Counted from the first letter of the stretch, positions 1-9,619 are shown. The stretch is 64,000 bases of DNA from a bacterium HR15 (GCA_002898555.1 BEHR01000016.1:1-64000); one strand, 5' to 3'. Made by a program: numbers and translations. The notes: a model not told the origin generated them from the sequence alone.

Positions 1-1
1 A

Positions 2-940
2 AGCTTAGATAAGCTTCTTGTTCATCAAGCTGAGCAATTCTGTCTAAAAGTTTTACATGAATATCAGGACAATGCCCCACCCATCATTCGTGCAGAGGCA
101 TTGCTTCGTTTAGGATATGCAGTAAGGGCGCGAATGCAAACAGACGAGGCACTTCATTATTTAGAACAAGCTATGGAGCTTTATCGTCAGCTTGGGGAGA
201 GGCGCTATCAAGCGATCGCCATTAACGCATTAGGATTTCTCAATCTCATCCGCGGTAATCTTGCAGTCTCAGAAAACCTAATAAAAGAAAGTATACATTT
301 ACTTCAGGAAATTAAGGATCGCGCCCTCCTACCCTATGCGCTTTTACGATGGGGCGATTTACATTTAGAGCAAGGCAGGTATGCTGAGGCTGAGCGTATC
401 TATTATGAAGCATTTGATATATGTAAAAATGTGCACCTTATAGGTGGACAGAAAGCAGCATTGAAGCGCTTGGGTGAACTGTACTACATGCAGCGTAAAT
501 ATCGCTTGGCAAGACGTGTTTTTAAAGAGGCATGCGAATTATCGAACCTTCAGGGAACCGAGACACCCCCTCCAATAGAAAGGGCGTGGTACGCCTTGTT
601 AAATGGTTCGCTGGATGAAGCAGAATCAATCCTTATACAGCATTGTCGTTGGATGAAAGAACACAGGGCTTTTTCTGATATATGCTATATTTTAGAATTA
701 TTTGCTTTAATACTAGAAAAAAGAAAATTGTTTTCACATTCAATTAAAATATTAAAATTTTCATTATCAATAAGAAAGAAATATCAAATTAACAAAAATA
801 TAAAGTACATAAAGATGAAAATTGCAAGGCTGAATTCATTAATCTCTACAAGATCAATAGAAAATGCCTCGCAAAGTATATCTCCCGACACATTGGGTTT
901 TATTGATGAAATCGAGGCAATTGCCGCATGCCTAATCTGA
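2..940 (+). CDS. TPR-repeat protein, 5' partial
   Basis: Tetratricopeptide-repeat protein whose beginning lies before the window: the frame is open from base 2, so the TTG at 101 is unlikely to be the true start. At least four helix-pair repeats are visible, for example around EALHYLEQAMELYRQLGE, LLRWGDLHLEQGRYAEAERI and LARRVFKEACELS. TPR arrays mediate protein-protein contacts; in bacteria such arrays often form the C-terminal half of AfsR/SARP- or LuxR-type regulators, but no DNA-binding domain is visible here, so the role is unknown. The last third (about 660-870) is strikingly AT-rich compared with everything that follows, which may mark acquired or decaying DNA. The gene is followed at once by a small inverted-repeat element. 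Confidence 0.75.
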   Translation, partial: SLDKLLVHQAEQFCLKVLHEYQDNAPPIIRAEALLRLGYAVRARMQTDEALHYLEQAMELYRQLGERRYQAIAINALGFLNLIRGNLAVSENLIKESIHLLQEIKDRALLPYALLRWGDLHLEQGRYAEAERIYYEAFDICKNVHLIGGQKAALKRLGELYYMQRKYRLARRVFKEACELSNLQGTETPPPIERAWYALLNGSLDEAESILIQHCRWMKEHRAFSDICYILELFALILEKRKLFSHSIKILKFSLSIRKKYQINKNIKYIKMKIARLNSLISTRSIENASQSISPDTLGFIDEIEAIAACLI

Positions 941-1005
941 TATGCATTTTCCACAACATCACTTCCTTCCATCTTCATAACACATGCACACCACGATCCA
1001 CTTAG

Positions 1006-1223
1006 AGACTGTTTAAAAACTGGAGGTCAAGGAGATGAGTAGGTATTCACACTTGGACATTTTGGAGGGCGAGGCTCCTGCCGAGCCGTTCCAACCGACG
1101 CCGCACTAAGACAGGACTGTCTTCGCCACACATGTCACACATGTCGGCTTGCAGGGACGCTCGCCCTCCAGTGTGAGTTTCAGGCAGATGCGCCAGCCTG
1201 TTCCTGCCATTCTTAAACAGTCT
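1006..1223. mobile_element. MITE-like element with 11-bp TIRs and 5-bp TSD
   Basis: A 218-bp non-coding element bounded by perfect inverted repeats AGACTGTTTAA (1006-1016) and TTAAACAGTCT (1213-1223); similarity continues a few bases inward. It is flanked on both sides by CTTAG (1001-1005 and 1224-1228), which looks like a 5-bp target duplication and includes the stop codon of the minus-strand gene ending at 1225. It encodes no protein of its own. A diverged relative of its first 83 bases lies at 48107-48189. It fills the gap between the TPR gene and the next gene. Confidence 0.75.
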
Positions 1224-1224
1224 C

Positions 1225-3912
1225 TTAGAATTCCTCCTCCTCATAGTGCACTAAAGCAAAAGGCCCTATGTAAAGCTCACCAGGACCAGCCGAATAAACA
1301 TTCGAGACACCACAAATATCAAGATGAACGCATGTTGAAGATATATACTCCGTATTCTGCCCCAGATGCACATTACGAGCATGAGGCAGGAAAAAGGACA
1401 CCAATTTCCATCGCGCTTGACTCTCTAACCAAGTCGATGTTTCGTGGCGACAGGAGGGGCCATTAGGAATGCACTGGTTATCATATACTCCTACCCAGAG
1501 TGGAACCCAAGGTTCGGTTGCATAGAGCCATACACAGATTTCCGTCTGCTTGCGGAGACGCGGAGATACAATGCGCACATCTTCCGTGTACCCTATAGCA
1601 ACTGATTGTCCTGTTCCTGACTTCAGAGTAAATCCCATCCTGTCTGAAGTTAAACACCCAAACTCATACTGCAGTTTGCCGACTACAATGGTATCATTGT
1701 TGTCTAAGAATGGGATATCCGCGGATGGGGGTGATGATCGGCTCAGATTTGCACGCGCATTAGGACGGTCGTCTGGTGTGTTATTTGTTCCATCCCATGC
1801 CCAGGCAGATAGAGGAAATCGGCTATTTTCGCTGTGGAGATTGTTCCATAGCAAGTTAACATAACGACGACCCCATTCCGCCACCACGCGATTGTTGTTA
1901 TCTATGAGCTGAATCCTATTTATTGTCACATCGAAAACATCGTAATTATTAGATACAATCCGCACAAGTTGTGTGCCTCCTGCGGTTAGAGAAACATTCG
2001 CCTCCATGATCACATCATTTATGTCCACCCTGATCTTTCCTGACCAAGGTTCTGCAAAGTCTCGTGAACTCAGCAATAATCCTAAACCCTTATGCATCGG
2101 TGCGATGCGGCAATCAATAGGATTGGCTACCGAAACCCAAACAACTCGTTTGGTCTGTAAAGCGTGGTAGTTTAAGCCCTGCCCAAAGGAAAGCTCCGCC
2201 ACGAGCTCCACTGCCGAGCGACGCCCGATCCACGGCAGGCTCAGATGCTGTGAGAACCAACTACCTGCCTCCACGGGAAAAGAGGCTGTGAGATCTACCC
2301 CATGGCCACGCAGACGAAGAACCGCACCATTGGGACGCACCCCATTCCAAAAGCGCGGGCAGTATCCCTCTACCTTGAGTTGTAGCACCCCACCCGCCCG
2401 AGCAGTAACATGCTCTGATACACGCCATGCTAACTCCGGTAATGAGTTCGAATCAAATTGCTCCAGCACATAGTAAAATGGACTCCCGTCGTGCGGCCCC
2501 GATATAGGATAGTTATCAGGTGGGTTCGAAGAATTTGATGGATTATCGTACCAATCAGGATAAAGGGTAAGATTCAGCGGCTGATTGCTGGAGAAGGAGA
2601 AAGTTCCCTGCTCAGCGCCAGGTAAGAATGGCGCCGCCTTCCCAAGGAAATTGTACCATCGCCCCTTAGCCCCATAAATAGGTACAGTAATTGCTCCACC
2701 ACGTGCGTAGCGATCCCAAACCACAATCAACCACTCATTGCGCCGAAGCCCAGAAGAAGAGGGACGTCGCGAGCGATAAATTAGCGCCCACTGATAGGGA
2801 TCAGGTAAGTGAATGCGTGCATAATACTCATAGAGATGGTAAAAATCAGCAAAGTTCTGAACAGAATAATAAGCCAATGTCTTCTCAATAGTGTCATTAT
2901 GCTCCCGGTCTATGACGAGCATTGGGAAATAGATGCCATCCCATCCTGTGTTTGAAAAGACCATCCAAGTATAGGCGTGAACTAAAGGCACATCACAGTA
3001 TCTCTGCACATGGAAGAGACGCTGCCAATATTTCGCCCAACGTCGTACGCGCCAATCACGCGAATTCAAGATTCCATGCCAATTCCCCCCTGCATCATCT
3101 TGTGGCGTCGGACGCCCAATGGCCTGGATACCATACCCAAGTTCGCTTGCCATAAGCGGTGGAATTGTTTGCCCAGCCCGCACATAGCTTGCAACGAGGG
3201 AGCGAAACTGAGCATAGCACGGCACCAAAGTTTCTGGAGCGGTCTCACGGTAGGGATGCACCGTCACATAATCCACCAGATCGATAAACCCCCTTTTGAG
3301 CATCGATGTCATATAGTCCCAGCCACCTCTTGTCGCCCCCGTGGGAGCAGGCATCGCTAACTTCACATTCGGCCAATAAAGTCTCGATACTTCACGATCA
3401 ATCAGAAATTGATTATACAGCACATCGACATCAATAAGTTGTCCAGTAAAAGAGCCAGAATCGGTCTCACTATAAGGTTCATAAGCATAAACACGCGACC
3501 CATATGGAGTCTGTGCAAAAGGCGTGAAATATAAATCCTCCAAAAACAGCCTTCCTAAAGTAGACCAAGGAACCCCTCCATATAGCCGGTCACCAAAGTC
3601 GGGATTGATTATCCAAAACGAAGAACCTGTAGATGTGTATAAAAAGTCAAAAGCACTTATATGATTCTGCCAAGGTGATCTTAACGCTACGACCATGTGT
3701 TGACGGGCAAGAGTAAATGGTGAGGCATTCCACAACGACATCAAATCTGTGCTAATGCTGTTTGGAATGTACCACTCTAAGGCGCTGCCAAAGAAGCGTG
3801 GAATCGGTACGACTGCACCCTCAATCGGTTGCGGCTGCAACTGCGACCAAGCGTTTGCTACTATATTGACCCATACGGCTATGCTGAAAATACCAACTAT
3901 CCAGCGTTTCAT
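1225..3912 (-). CDS. secreted glycoside-hydrolase-like protein
   Basis: Large exported protein of about 895 residues with a signal peptide (MKRWIVGIFSIAVWVNIVA...). The region to about residue 330 resembles a clan-A (TIM-barrel) glycoside hydrolase: VDYVTVHPY at about 213-221 and MASELGYG at about 254-261, where Glu257 sits where the strand-7 nucleophile would be. The acid/base pair is less clear (YEP at 144-146), so activity is uncertain. The C-terminal half is beta-rich and carbohydrate-binding-like. I chose the ATG at 3912 because GAGGTGA precedes it; an ATG at 3948 also has a strong AGGAGGTGG site and would lengthen the leader by 12 residues. It is the last gene of a minus-strand run of four secreted proteins. 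The substrate cannot be read from the sequence. Confidence 0.6.
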   Translation of the reverse strand: MKRWIVGIFSIAVWVNIVANAWSQLQPQPIEGAVVPIPRFFGSALEWYIPNSISTDLMSLWNASPFTLARQHMVVALRSPWQNHISAFDFLYTSTGSSFWIINPDFGDRLYGGVPWSTLGRLFLEDLYFTPFAQTPYGSRVYAYEPYSETDSGSFTGQLIDVDVLYNQFLIDREVSRLYWPNVKLAMPAPTGATRGGWDYMTSMLKRGFIDLVDYVTVHPYRETAPETLVPCYAQFRSLVASYVRAGQTIPPLMASELGYGIQAIGRPTPQDDAGGNWHGILNSRDWRVRRWAKYWQRLFHVQRYCDVPLVHAYTWMVFSNTGWDGIYFPMLVIDREHNDTIEKTLAYYSVQNFADFYHLYEYYARIHLPDPYQWALIYRSRRPSSSGLRRNEWLIVVWDRYARGGAITVPIYGAKGRWYNFLGKAAPFLPGAEQGTFSFSSNQPLNLTLYPDWYDNPSNSSNPPDNYPISGPHDGSPFYYVLEQFDSNSLPELAWRVSEHVTARAGGVLQLKVEGYCPRFWNGVRPNGAVLRLRGHGVDLTASFPVEAGSWFSQHLSLPWIGRRSAVELVAELSFGQGLNYHALQTKRVVWVSVANPIDCRIAPMHKGLGLLLSSRDFAEPWSGKIRVDINDVIMEANVSLTAGGTQLVRIVSNNYDVFDVTINRIQLIDNNNRVVAEWGRRYVNLLWNNLHSENSRFPLSAWAWDGTNNTPDDRPNARANLSRSSPPSADIPFLDNNDTIVVGKLQYEFGCLTSDRMGFTLKSGTGQSVAIGYTEDVRIVSPRLRKQTEICVWLYATEPWVPLWVGVYDNQCIPNGPSCRHETSTWLESQARWKLVSFFLPHARNVHLGQNTEYISSTCVHLDICGVSNVYSAGPGELYIGPFALVHYEEEEF

Positions 3913-3962
3913 CCTTGTCACCTCGCTTGCATAGTACAAACCGCGCATCATTCCACCTCCTC

Positions 3963-5534
3963 TCATTCGTCACCCACAAACTCCCACTGTCCCTTTGCCA
4001 ACACGGAGCCTTGATCATGGTTTGCAAAATTCACGAAATACATCACTCTCGCACCCACATCCAAGCGACGCCGATTCCCCACTACTGTGGTCCATCTGAG
4101 TTGAAGCTCTCCTCCAATTGGAAAACCGCTTGTCCCAAGACATTTGATTGCCGACCAATAGGGAACCCCAGAAGTATCCCAAAGCTGGATTTTGATCCCT
4201 TGCTGGGAGGAACAAGATTGCTGCAGCAACACGCCGATATATCGATTGCCAAAGGCAATTGCTAACCCTCTTCCAGGGTGACAGGCGATTCGCCTGATCC
4301 CCGTGGTCGGTGAAACCTCCCACACTTCCGTGCAGAGCGACTCCGCACAACTCTGGCAGGTCGCACGTACCAACCCAACATAACACCGATCCCCTGATTG
4401 AACGATACCGATCAGGTCTTTGGCACTCCATTTCTCAGACAAAATCAATGCTCCATTAGACTTGCTAAAGCAATAAATCACTGCCGTGGGTACGTCTTGA
4501 TAGTCGATCATCTCCGCCATAAACCCATAATTAGCGCCCAGTCGTGCCCATACCCTATAAGGAGGAGCCAGAATCTGCGGAGACCGTTGCTCACCAAGAG
4601 CAGTTATCTTTCTGCTCCATACCACCTCACCAGCATTGTTAACATAAATGATAACCCTGTCCCTTTTATCGAAATCTGTTGAATAACTTGTATAGGGATC
4701 CAGTAAGCCTTGCACTGGGTAAAAAACCATTAATACATTTCCCGCTTGATCCACATCTGCAGCCCCCATTGGAGGCAAACAGTGTGGGATTTGATCATGA
4801 GCAACTGAATCATACCGATTCAACAGTTTCAACGAACGACCTATAAACTGACCTTGCCACTTCTTCCTGTTAGGAATCATGGTGTTGCAAATAATCCCAC
4901 CGAACCAATCACCAACAGATGAGGTTTGACATTCAGAGACGAATCCTCGTTGATATGTCACGGGATAACCAGTGTAGAGTAAGTAAATGTTATCGTTAGA
5001 CTGATAAATACCATATGCGAATAAGTACTGTAAAGTTGGAGCAATGGTTCTCAGGGAAACAAGCTCCCCAGCGCGAATCCGAGCATAGACTATCTCCGTG
5101 GGAGGAAGCTGCTCCGCTCCAGAAAAAGCGGGAGGGTAGGCTCCCACCAAGACATGCACCTCGTTATTGACTGAATCAACGGCAATCGCGGGCGCTACTA
5201 AGCCGAATGTGTTCAGAAAGCCCGAAACACTGGGTGCCAAGAAAAAGCGCGGGGGAGAACTGTCCTGATATAAACCTGCTATGCGCCATCGTTCAGAGCC
5301 GTCAGAATTTATACACAACACTTGCTGATGAGGTTGCTGTTGCGGCGGCTGAGCATAGTAGGCATATAGATATGCCTCCCCGCTGCTCCCTAAAACCCAG
5401 CTGGCGGTCAAAGGAAGGGTTTTCTCCCACTGCCAGTCAGCAAACGCTACCATCCAAACACCGATAGCCAAAAGCATCCCTAATGCCGCTCTCAACTTCG
5501 CCTGTGCTTTTCGACACCGACCTATGTAGCGCAC
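3963..5534 (-). CDS. secreted beta-propeller-like protein
   Basis: Exported protein of about 523 residues, function unknown. The start is taken as GTG at 5534 because GGAGGTGA lies just upstream and it gives a typical signal peptide (basic MRYIGRCRKAQAKLRAAL followed by a hydrophobic stretch ending VAFA). The mature part has repeated strand-rich blocks with phrases such as GSERWRIAG, GEVVWSRKI and GNRYIGVLL, which suggest a PQQ/WD-type beta-propeller similar to the next upstream gene. It has several Cys pairs. The stop overlaps the region of the downstream start, and a hairpin separates it from the gene upstream, so the four genes probably share transcription. Confidence 0.6.
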   Translation of the reverse strand: MRYIGRCRKAQAKLRAALGMLLAIGVWMVAFADWQWEKTLPLTASWVLGSSGEAYLYAYYAQPPQQQPHQQVLCINSDGSERWRIAGLYQDSSPPRFFLAPSVSGFLNTFGLVAPAIAVDSVNNEVHVLVGAYPPAFSGAEQLPPTEIVYARIRAGELVSLRTIAPTLQYLFAYGIYQSNDNIYLLYTGYPVTYQRGFVSECQTSSVGDWFGGIICNTMIPNRKKWQGQFIGRSLKLLNRYDSVAHDQIPHCLPPMGAADVDQAGNVLMVFYPVQGLLDPYTSYSTDFDKRDRVIIYVNNAGEVVWSRKITALGEQRSPQILAPPYRVWARLGANYGFMAEMIDYQDVPTAVIYCFSKSNGALILSEKWSAKDLIGIVQSGDRCYVGLVRATCQSCAESLCTEVWEVSPTTGIRRIACHPGRGLAIAFGNRYIGVLLQQSCSSQQGIKIQLWDTSGVPYWSAIKCLGTSGFPIGGELQLRWTTVVGNRRRLDVGARVMYFVNFANHDQGSVLAKGQWEFVGDE

Positions 5535-5563
5535 AATTTCACCTCCAGCCAGAAACAAGAGGG

Positions 5564-5594
5564 CAGGCAGGAGGGTGGAAAACCCTCCTGCCTG
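5564..5594 (-). repeat. 13-bp perfect inverted repeat between secreted-protein genes
   Basis: CAGGCAGGAGGGT at 5564-5576 is repeated in inverse complement at 5582-5594 around a 5-base loop. It lies after the stop of the dockerin-like protein and 30 bases before the next start. There is no T-run after it on the minus strand, so it may be an attenuator or an mRNA-stabilising hairpin rather than a classical terminator. Confidence 0.6.
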
Positions 5595-5602
5595 AGAGAC
5601 CT

Positions 5603-7549
5603 CTAACAACCCAAGCCAAAGTTGAACAGTACGATCAGCAGATCCGCGTCGTCCACAATCCCATCGCAGGTCACATCACCGCGACCCGGCTTGAACTGGG
5701 CAGGGTCACTATAGTCATATACGAAGCCAAAGTTGAAAAGCACCTCCAACAGGTCCGCATCCTCCACACAACAATCGCCGAAATCTTCCAATCCCGCATT
5801 GTGCGGGTCGTCCGGATAGGGAGCGACATCCCCATCGCCCCAACGAACGCCGTTCTCACAGTGCGTGTCGCCACCGCAGAGGTCAACGGTAGTCACAGAA
5901 CACGCCACCTCCATCGGCAAGCTTGCCCTGTAGACATCTGCCGTTGCACGTTGCACATCAATCTGCACCGCCGATGTTAGTTGGACGGTTACATTCGTAC
6001 TGCAAATGCGGCGGGCACGCTCAAACACAGGTTGCCAAGCAGCAAAACAAGGACCTACCGAAGGTGCCCCCAGCTTTTTGAACTTGAGGAGTGGCAAGAA
6101 AACCGAGCCATTGTTGCAATCACCGCCTACAGCGAGATTACCATCATCACCTGTGACTAGGTAGTCTCCGCCTATTCTGGCGAGGAGGTACTTATTCCCG
6201 TAGTCCCAACATGCGGTGCCTCCCCAGCCACCCGAAGATTCATTGATTATAATGCCGTCATTATCGCTTGTGGTGGCAGTGTAGGCGGCGCCGGACGCAC
6301 TAATTACCCAGCCTCCGTAGGGGTTGGGCGCGATAGTAAAGCCAAAAGCGGCCTGACCGCTGTCATAGGTAGATTGATGATAGCCCCAGATGGGTTCACC
6401 GGTTTCCCGGTCCACGCGCCATAGGTGCCCCAAATTATACCCCGTTGAGAACATCAGGCGGTTAGGCGCAGAGGTCGGAGACGCACGATCCTCCACAATC
6501 CACCACGGCGAATACGCTATCGTGGTCCCTGGCATCCCATTGCTTCTAAACATTCGGTAGGCTTTTGCCCAGCGGATCCGACCATCGAGCCCAAACCGAA
6601 GCACCACAGGAGCGCTCACCCGATCTCCGTAAGGGTCTCTATCCTCGAAGTATCCACCCAATAGCAACGCATACTCGTCCACATTAGAGCCAGGCGTGGG
6701 CGTAAGCCCAACGATACCTGAACCACCACCAGCCCAAGCAAAGTGGGGAGGTCCAGTATTTGGTTCATTACGAGCCTGACCAAACTGCAGTGAAGGAAAC
6801 TCACATAGATTACAAGGAGGCTCTTCACAGAAGAGCCCCGGAATCTCAAACCTCCAGCCTCTTATCACATTACCTTCCCGGTCCAGGGCTATCAGGAATG
6901 ATGGATAACCCCACCATCCACCTGTTCTGCCAATCAAGATGGAAGACACCGATGGGGTGTTGAGTATGCCACGCGGACGCCAAACCAGCCCAATGTGTAA
7001 GCCGTTGCCTAGGGCCATATCAGGTAAGGGCCGCCCATCTACCTGGTAGCGTCGCCCATCAATAATGATGGACGCATCACTGCGCTTGTAGAAATCGCCT
7101 ACAAGACGATAAACAAAACCCGGCGAGATGAACAGATACCAATAATCCGGCTCCACTCTATCGTCGTACATCACCACCGGTTGATAGACCAATCGGGCAC
7201 GCCCTGGCTCAGGCGGCTGCCCAATATCGCCTTGAATTCGGGGACGAAAGTTCAGGATATTGAGCAAGCGGAGGGTCGGGGGTGTCCCACCGTAGGCACA
7301 GTGCACAAAGTAGATGCGCCCCTCGGTGGTCGGGGCGTTCCCAGTGCGTCGGAGCACAAGCAGAAACTCGTCCAAGCCCGTTTCCCGATTGCGACCCAGA
7401 TAATGGATGTCATCAATATCCATATCCCAGCCGTTCACCACGGGACCCAGCAAGAACTGATAGTCGCCTGGTGCCTGTTGCGCGAACAGGCTCATGATAA
7501 GCACCCATGTAAGCAGTATCCCAACGAACAGTCGTGCTCGCATCATCAT
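5603..7549 (-). CDS. secreted propeller-like protein with dockerin-like C-terminus
   Basis: Exported protein of about 648 residues. The run of four ATGs at 7552-7541 follows GAGGAGGAG; the second (7549) has the best spacing. A signal peptide (RARLFVGILLTWVLIMSLFA) precedes a beta-propeller-like body. The C-terminal 90 residues carry two EF-hand/dockerin-type segments, one in CCVEDADLLEVLFNFGF and one in DVTCDGIVDDADLLIVLFNF. Dockerin-like duplicated Ca-binding motifs commonly serve as anchoring or stability modules in surface proteins; whether a cohesin partner exists is unknown. The last 266 bases of the tail are nearly identical to the remnant gene at 9620. It is in the same transcription unit as its neighbours (20 bp to the gene before). 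Confidence 0.7.
   Translation of the reverse strand: MMMRARLFVGILLTWVLIMSLFAQQAPGDYQFLLGPVVNGWDMDIDDIHYLGRNRETGLDEFLLVLRRTGNAPTTEGRIYFVHCAYGGTPPTLRLLNILNFRPRIQGDIGQPPEPGRARLVYQPVVMYDDRVEPDYWYLFISPGFVYRLVGDFYKRSDASIIIDGRRYQVDGRPLPDMALGNGLHIGLVWRPRGILNTPSVSSILIGRTGGWWGYPSFLIALDREGNVIRGWRFEIPGLFCEEPPCNLCEFPSLQFGQARNEPNTGPPHFAWAGGGSGIVGLTPTPGSNVDEYALLLGGYFEDRDPYGDRVSAPVVLRFGLDGRIRWAKAYRMFRSNGMPGTTIAYSPWWIVEDRASPTSAPNRLMFSTGYNLGHLWRVDRETGEPIWGYHQSTYDSGQAAFGFTIAPNPYGGWVISASGAAYTATTSDNDGIIINESSGGWGGTACWDYGNKYLLARIGGDYLVTGDDGNLAVGGDCNNGSVFLPLLKFKKLGAPSVGPCFAAWQPVFERARRICSTNVTVQLTSAVQIDVQRATADVYRASLPMEVACSVTTVDLCGGDTHCENGVRWGDGDVAPYPDDPHNAGLEDFGDCCVEDADLLEVLFNFGFVYDYSDPAQFKPGRGDVTCDGIVDDADLLIVLFNFGLGC
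5606..5871 (-). repeat. 266-bp near-identical dockerin-tail duplication, copy 1
   Basis: This stretch matches 9626-9891 at a constant offset of 4020 bases with only three differences that I can find (near 5659, 5729 and 5856). Outside it the two genes diverge strongly. It covers the double EF-hand tail of the secreted protein. Confidence 0.85.
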
Positions 7550-7587
7550 CATCTCCTCCTCTTCCATAGGGTTGTGCTGATTTCACT

Positions 7588-9357
7588 CTACCGATCTGGC
7601 GGGCAAGAGCGACAACAGTCGCCATACGCCCTGCCAAACTGGAAAAGTACGGTTAGTAAGTCCGTATCGTCCACGCGACCATCTCCATTCACATCTCCGT
7701 CGCGCAGCCCCTCTTGCCCAAACTCAAACAACACTGCCAAGAGGTCGCTGTCGTCTACCTGACCATCCCGATTGGCATCGCCATAGAGAATGAACTCGAT
7801 ATCTTCAGCATCAGAGAAAGTGTATAACAGGTGAGGATTATAGGGAACCGTGGCCTCCGGATTCCCGCTGCGCGACAGATAATCAATCTGGCGCACTTCT
7901 ACATTGACCTTCGCATAATCATTATGCTGACATAGGGCATAGAGCTCAGCGTTCATCTGGTTCCCATCGTCCCCGTCTATGGGAGTAATCACCACATTGA
8001 AGGAGCGTCCACACAGGGAATTCGGCTCCGCAGGAACGAGTTGTAGCCTCGCGCGTAAACGACCCCAAACTCTATAAATCAGAACATTTATCCCTTCTAC
8101 ATTAACACATTCGTTTGGGAGTTCGTCAAGGCTCCATTCCACCGTGTCATCGCTCAATGGCGTGGCTCCTAAAGTTACCCAACGATTGTAAGGCAAACCG
8201 AAATCTTGTAAATTGAGCTGGATAGCTAAGCTTCCACTTTGCTTAGATATACACACGGGAGGCAACTCCCCATCAGAGTAAGACCCTTCACGACTGATAG
8301 CCCCGTAGGCGCGATAGTATAGATGGCGCAAATCAAAGTACACCCTATCCGCTTGGCGCAAGTACTCCACAGGAGTGAGTTGCGGCTCAATCCAAATAGG
8401 AGAACCGTTCTTATCATAGGGTCTGTGATAAATCCTAACATCATATTCAATATGATAGATTCCACGCCGGGGCAATCCCCAAAGATTCCAAGAGCCATTC
8501 TGGGAAGGCATCGTGATAGAGAAGGAGTCCCCCGGCGCAAAAGTAAGCTCACTTGATAAACTGCGAACAGTTTCGCCATTCACCCTCAGCGCGGCTTGCA
8601 GCAGGACATCATCGCGGAAAAGAGAACCGTATGAATCGGTTGCTGCCTGATCCAACCCTGTAATTCGTTTCATCAAGACAGGCGGGCGCATAAAGCGTTG
8701 ACTGCCAGTGGAAAAAGCCAGATCCACGAAGGTTGTAAAACGACACCCTAACCCCCTGGAATCACAGTTTGGTCGGTTCAAACATGGGTCGAGCTGCACT
8801 CCTGGGCGATTGGGCATCAGGTCACGCGCACGGTAGTCGCCTATGTTCCAGGTCGGTCTCTCGGACCCCAGACCCCGACGAGAAGGACGAGGCGCCGATT
8901 CCACATAAACACCGACTTGCACCGAACGATGCGCTCCATGCCAATAACTGCCGTTCCACATATAGCCCCGCAAGGTATTCTCTCCCCAAAAAACATCCCC
9001 GACTTGAGCTGGCTCATAGATAGGCGCGGACCACTCTATCCCTTTGAGCCAGAAACTGGCATCTGGAAGAGAATGGCTTGCCCAACCACTCCAAAGAAGC
9101 AGCACACGCCCGAACGGATCGCCACTATCGGCAACACGAATCGTGCGAATCACGCCTGTGGCTCCTGTTCGGGGCGGCAGGTCGCGATCCCCACGCACCG
9201 TCAGCCATTGGCAATAACCAATCCCACTGCCGCCAGCAAGGCAGCCATAGCTGAAACCAACATCGGCGTAGGTGTCTGAGCCTTGCAGATGCTGCCCCAA
9301 CATCTTTCCTGTCGAAATAGCCAACACTATTCCCACTACCAGCACCTGTCTTTTCAC
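7588..9357 (-). CDS. secreted protein with dockerin-like C-terminus
   Basis: Exported protein of 589 residues, function unknown. It starts at GTG 9357 preceded by GGAGGTG with 8-base spacing; the signal peptide is MKRQVLVVGIVLAISTGKML. The central part is strand-rich with no family I recognise. Residues from about 525 onward contain two EF-hand-like units, DANRDGQVDDSDLLAVLF and DVNGDGRVDDTDLLTVLF, the cleanest calcium-binding dockerin-type motifs in the window. It is the first gene of the minus-strand secreted-protein run, and the only sizeable promoter region for that run lies just upstream with a 16-bp palindrome. Confidence 0.7.
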   Translation of the reverse strand: MKRQVLVVGIVLAISTGKMLGQHLQGSDTYADVGFSYGCLAGGSGIGYCQWLTVRGDRDLPPRTGATGVIRTIRVADSGDPFGRVLLLWSGWASHSLPDASFWLKGIEWSAPIYEPAQVGDVFWGENTLRGYMWNGSYWHGAHRSVQVGVYVESAPRPSRRGLGSERPTWNIGDYRARDLMPNRPGVQLDPCLNRPNCDSRGLGCRFTTFVDLAFSTGSQRFMRPPVLMKRITGLDQAATDSYGSLFRDDVLLQAALRVNGETVRSLSSELTFAPGDSFSITMPSQNGSWNLWGLPRRGIYHIEYDVRIYHRPYDKNGSPIWIEPQLTPVEYLRQADRVYFDLRHLYYRAYGAISREGSYSDGELPPVCISKQSGSLAIQLNLQDFGLPYNRWVTLGATPLSDDTVEWSLDELPNECVNVEGINVLIYRVWGRLRARLQLVPAEPNSLCGRSFNVVITPIDGDDGNQMNAELYALCQHNDYAKVNVEVRQIDYLSRSGNPEATVPYNPHLLYTFSDAEDIEFILYGDANRDGQVDDSDLLAVLFEFGQEGLRDGDVNGDGRVDDTDLLTVLFQFGRAYGDCCRSCPPDR

Positions 9358-9420
9358 TATTTGAACACCTCCGCATATCTCGTATAGACCCAGCCCTTAC
9401 TCAGGGCGAATTCTAAACCT

Positions 9421-9455
9421 ATAATACGCCAAAGCGATCCCTGTATCGATACAGG
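9421..9455 (-). promoter_or_regulatory. putative promoter and palindromic operator
   Basis: A perfect 16-bp palindrome CCTGTATCGATACAGG (9440-9455) lies upstream of TATTAT (9426-9421 on the minus strand), where the -35 region would be expected. The first gene of the secreted-protein run starts about 64 bases downstream. The arrangement suits a dimeric repressor or activator. The rest of the 9358-9619 gap shows no coding potential. Confidence 0.45.
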
Positions 9456-9619
9456 TTCGTTACATGCATGAGTCATCACGATGAGTTCAATGGCTGCTTT
9501 AACATCCTAACAAAGCACCGTAGCGCAATCCTCCCAGAGGCTTTGAGAGGGTAAATCTCACCTCCAACCAGAAATGAGGGGAAGGCGGCAGGCTGCCCTC
9601 CTTCCCCCCTCAAACGCCT

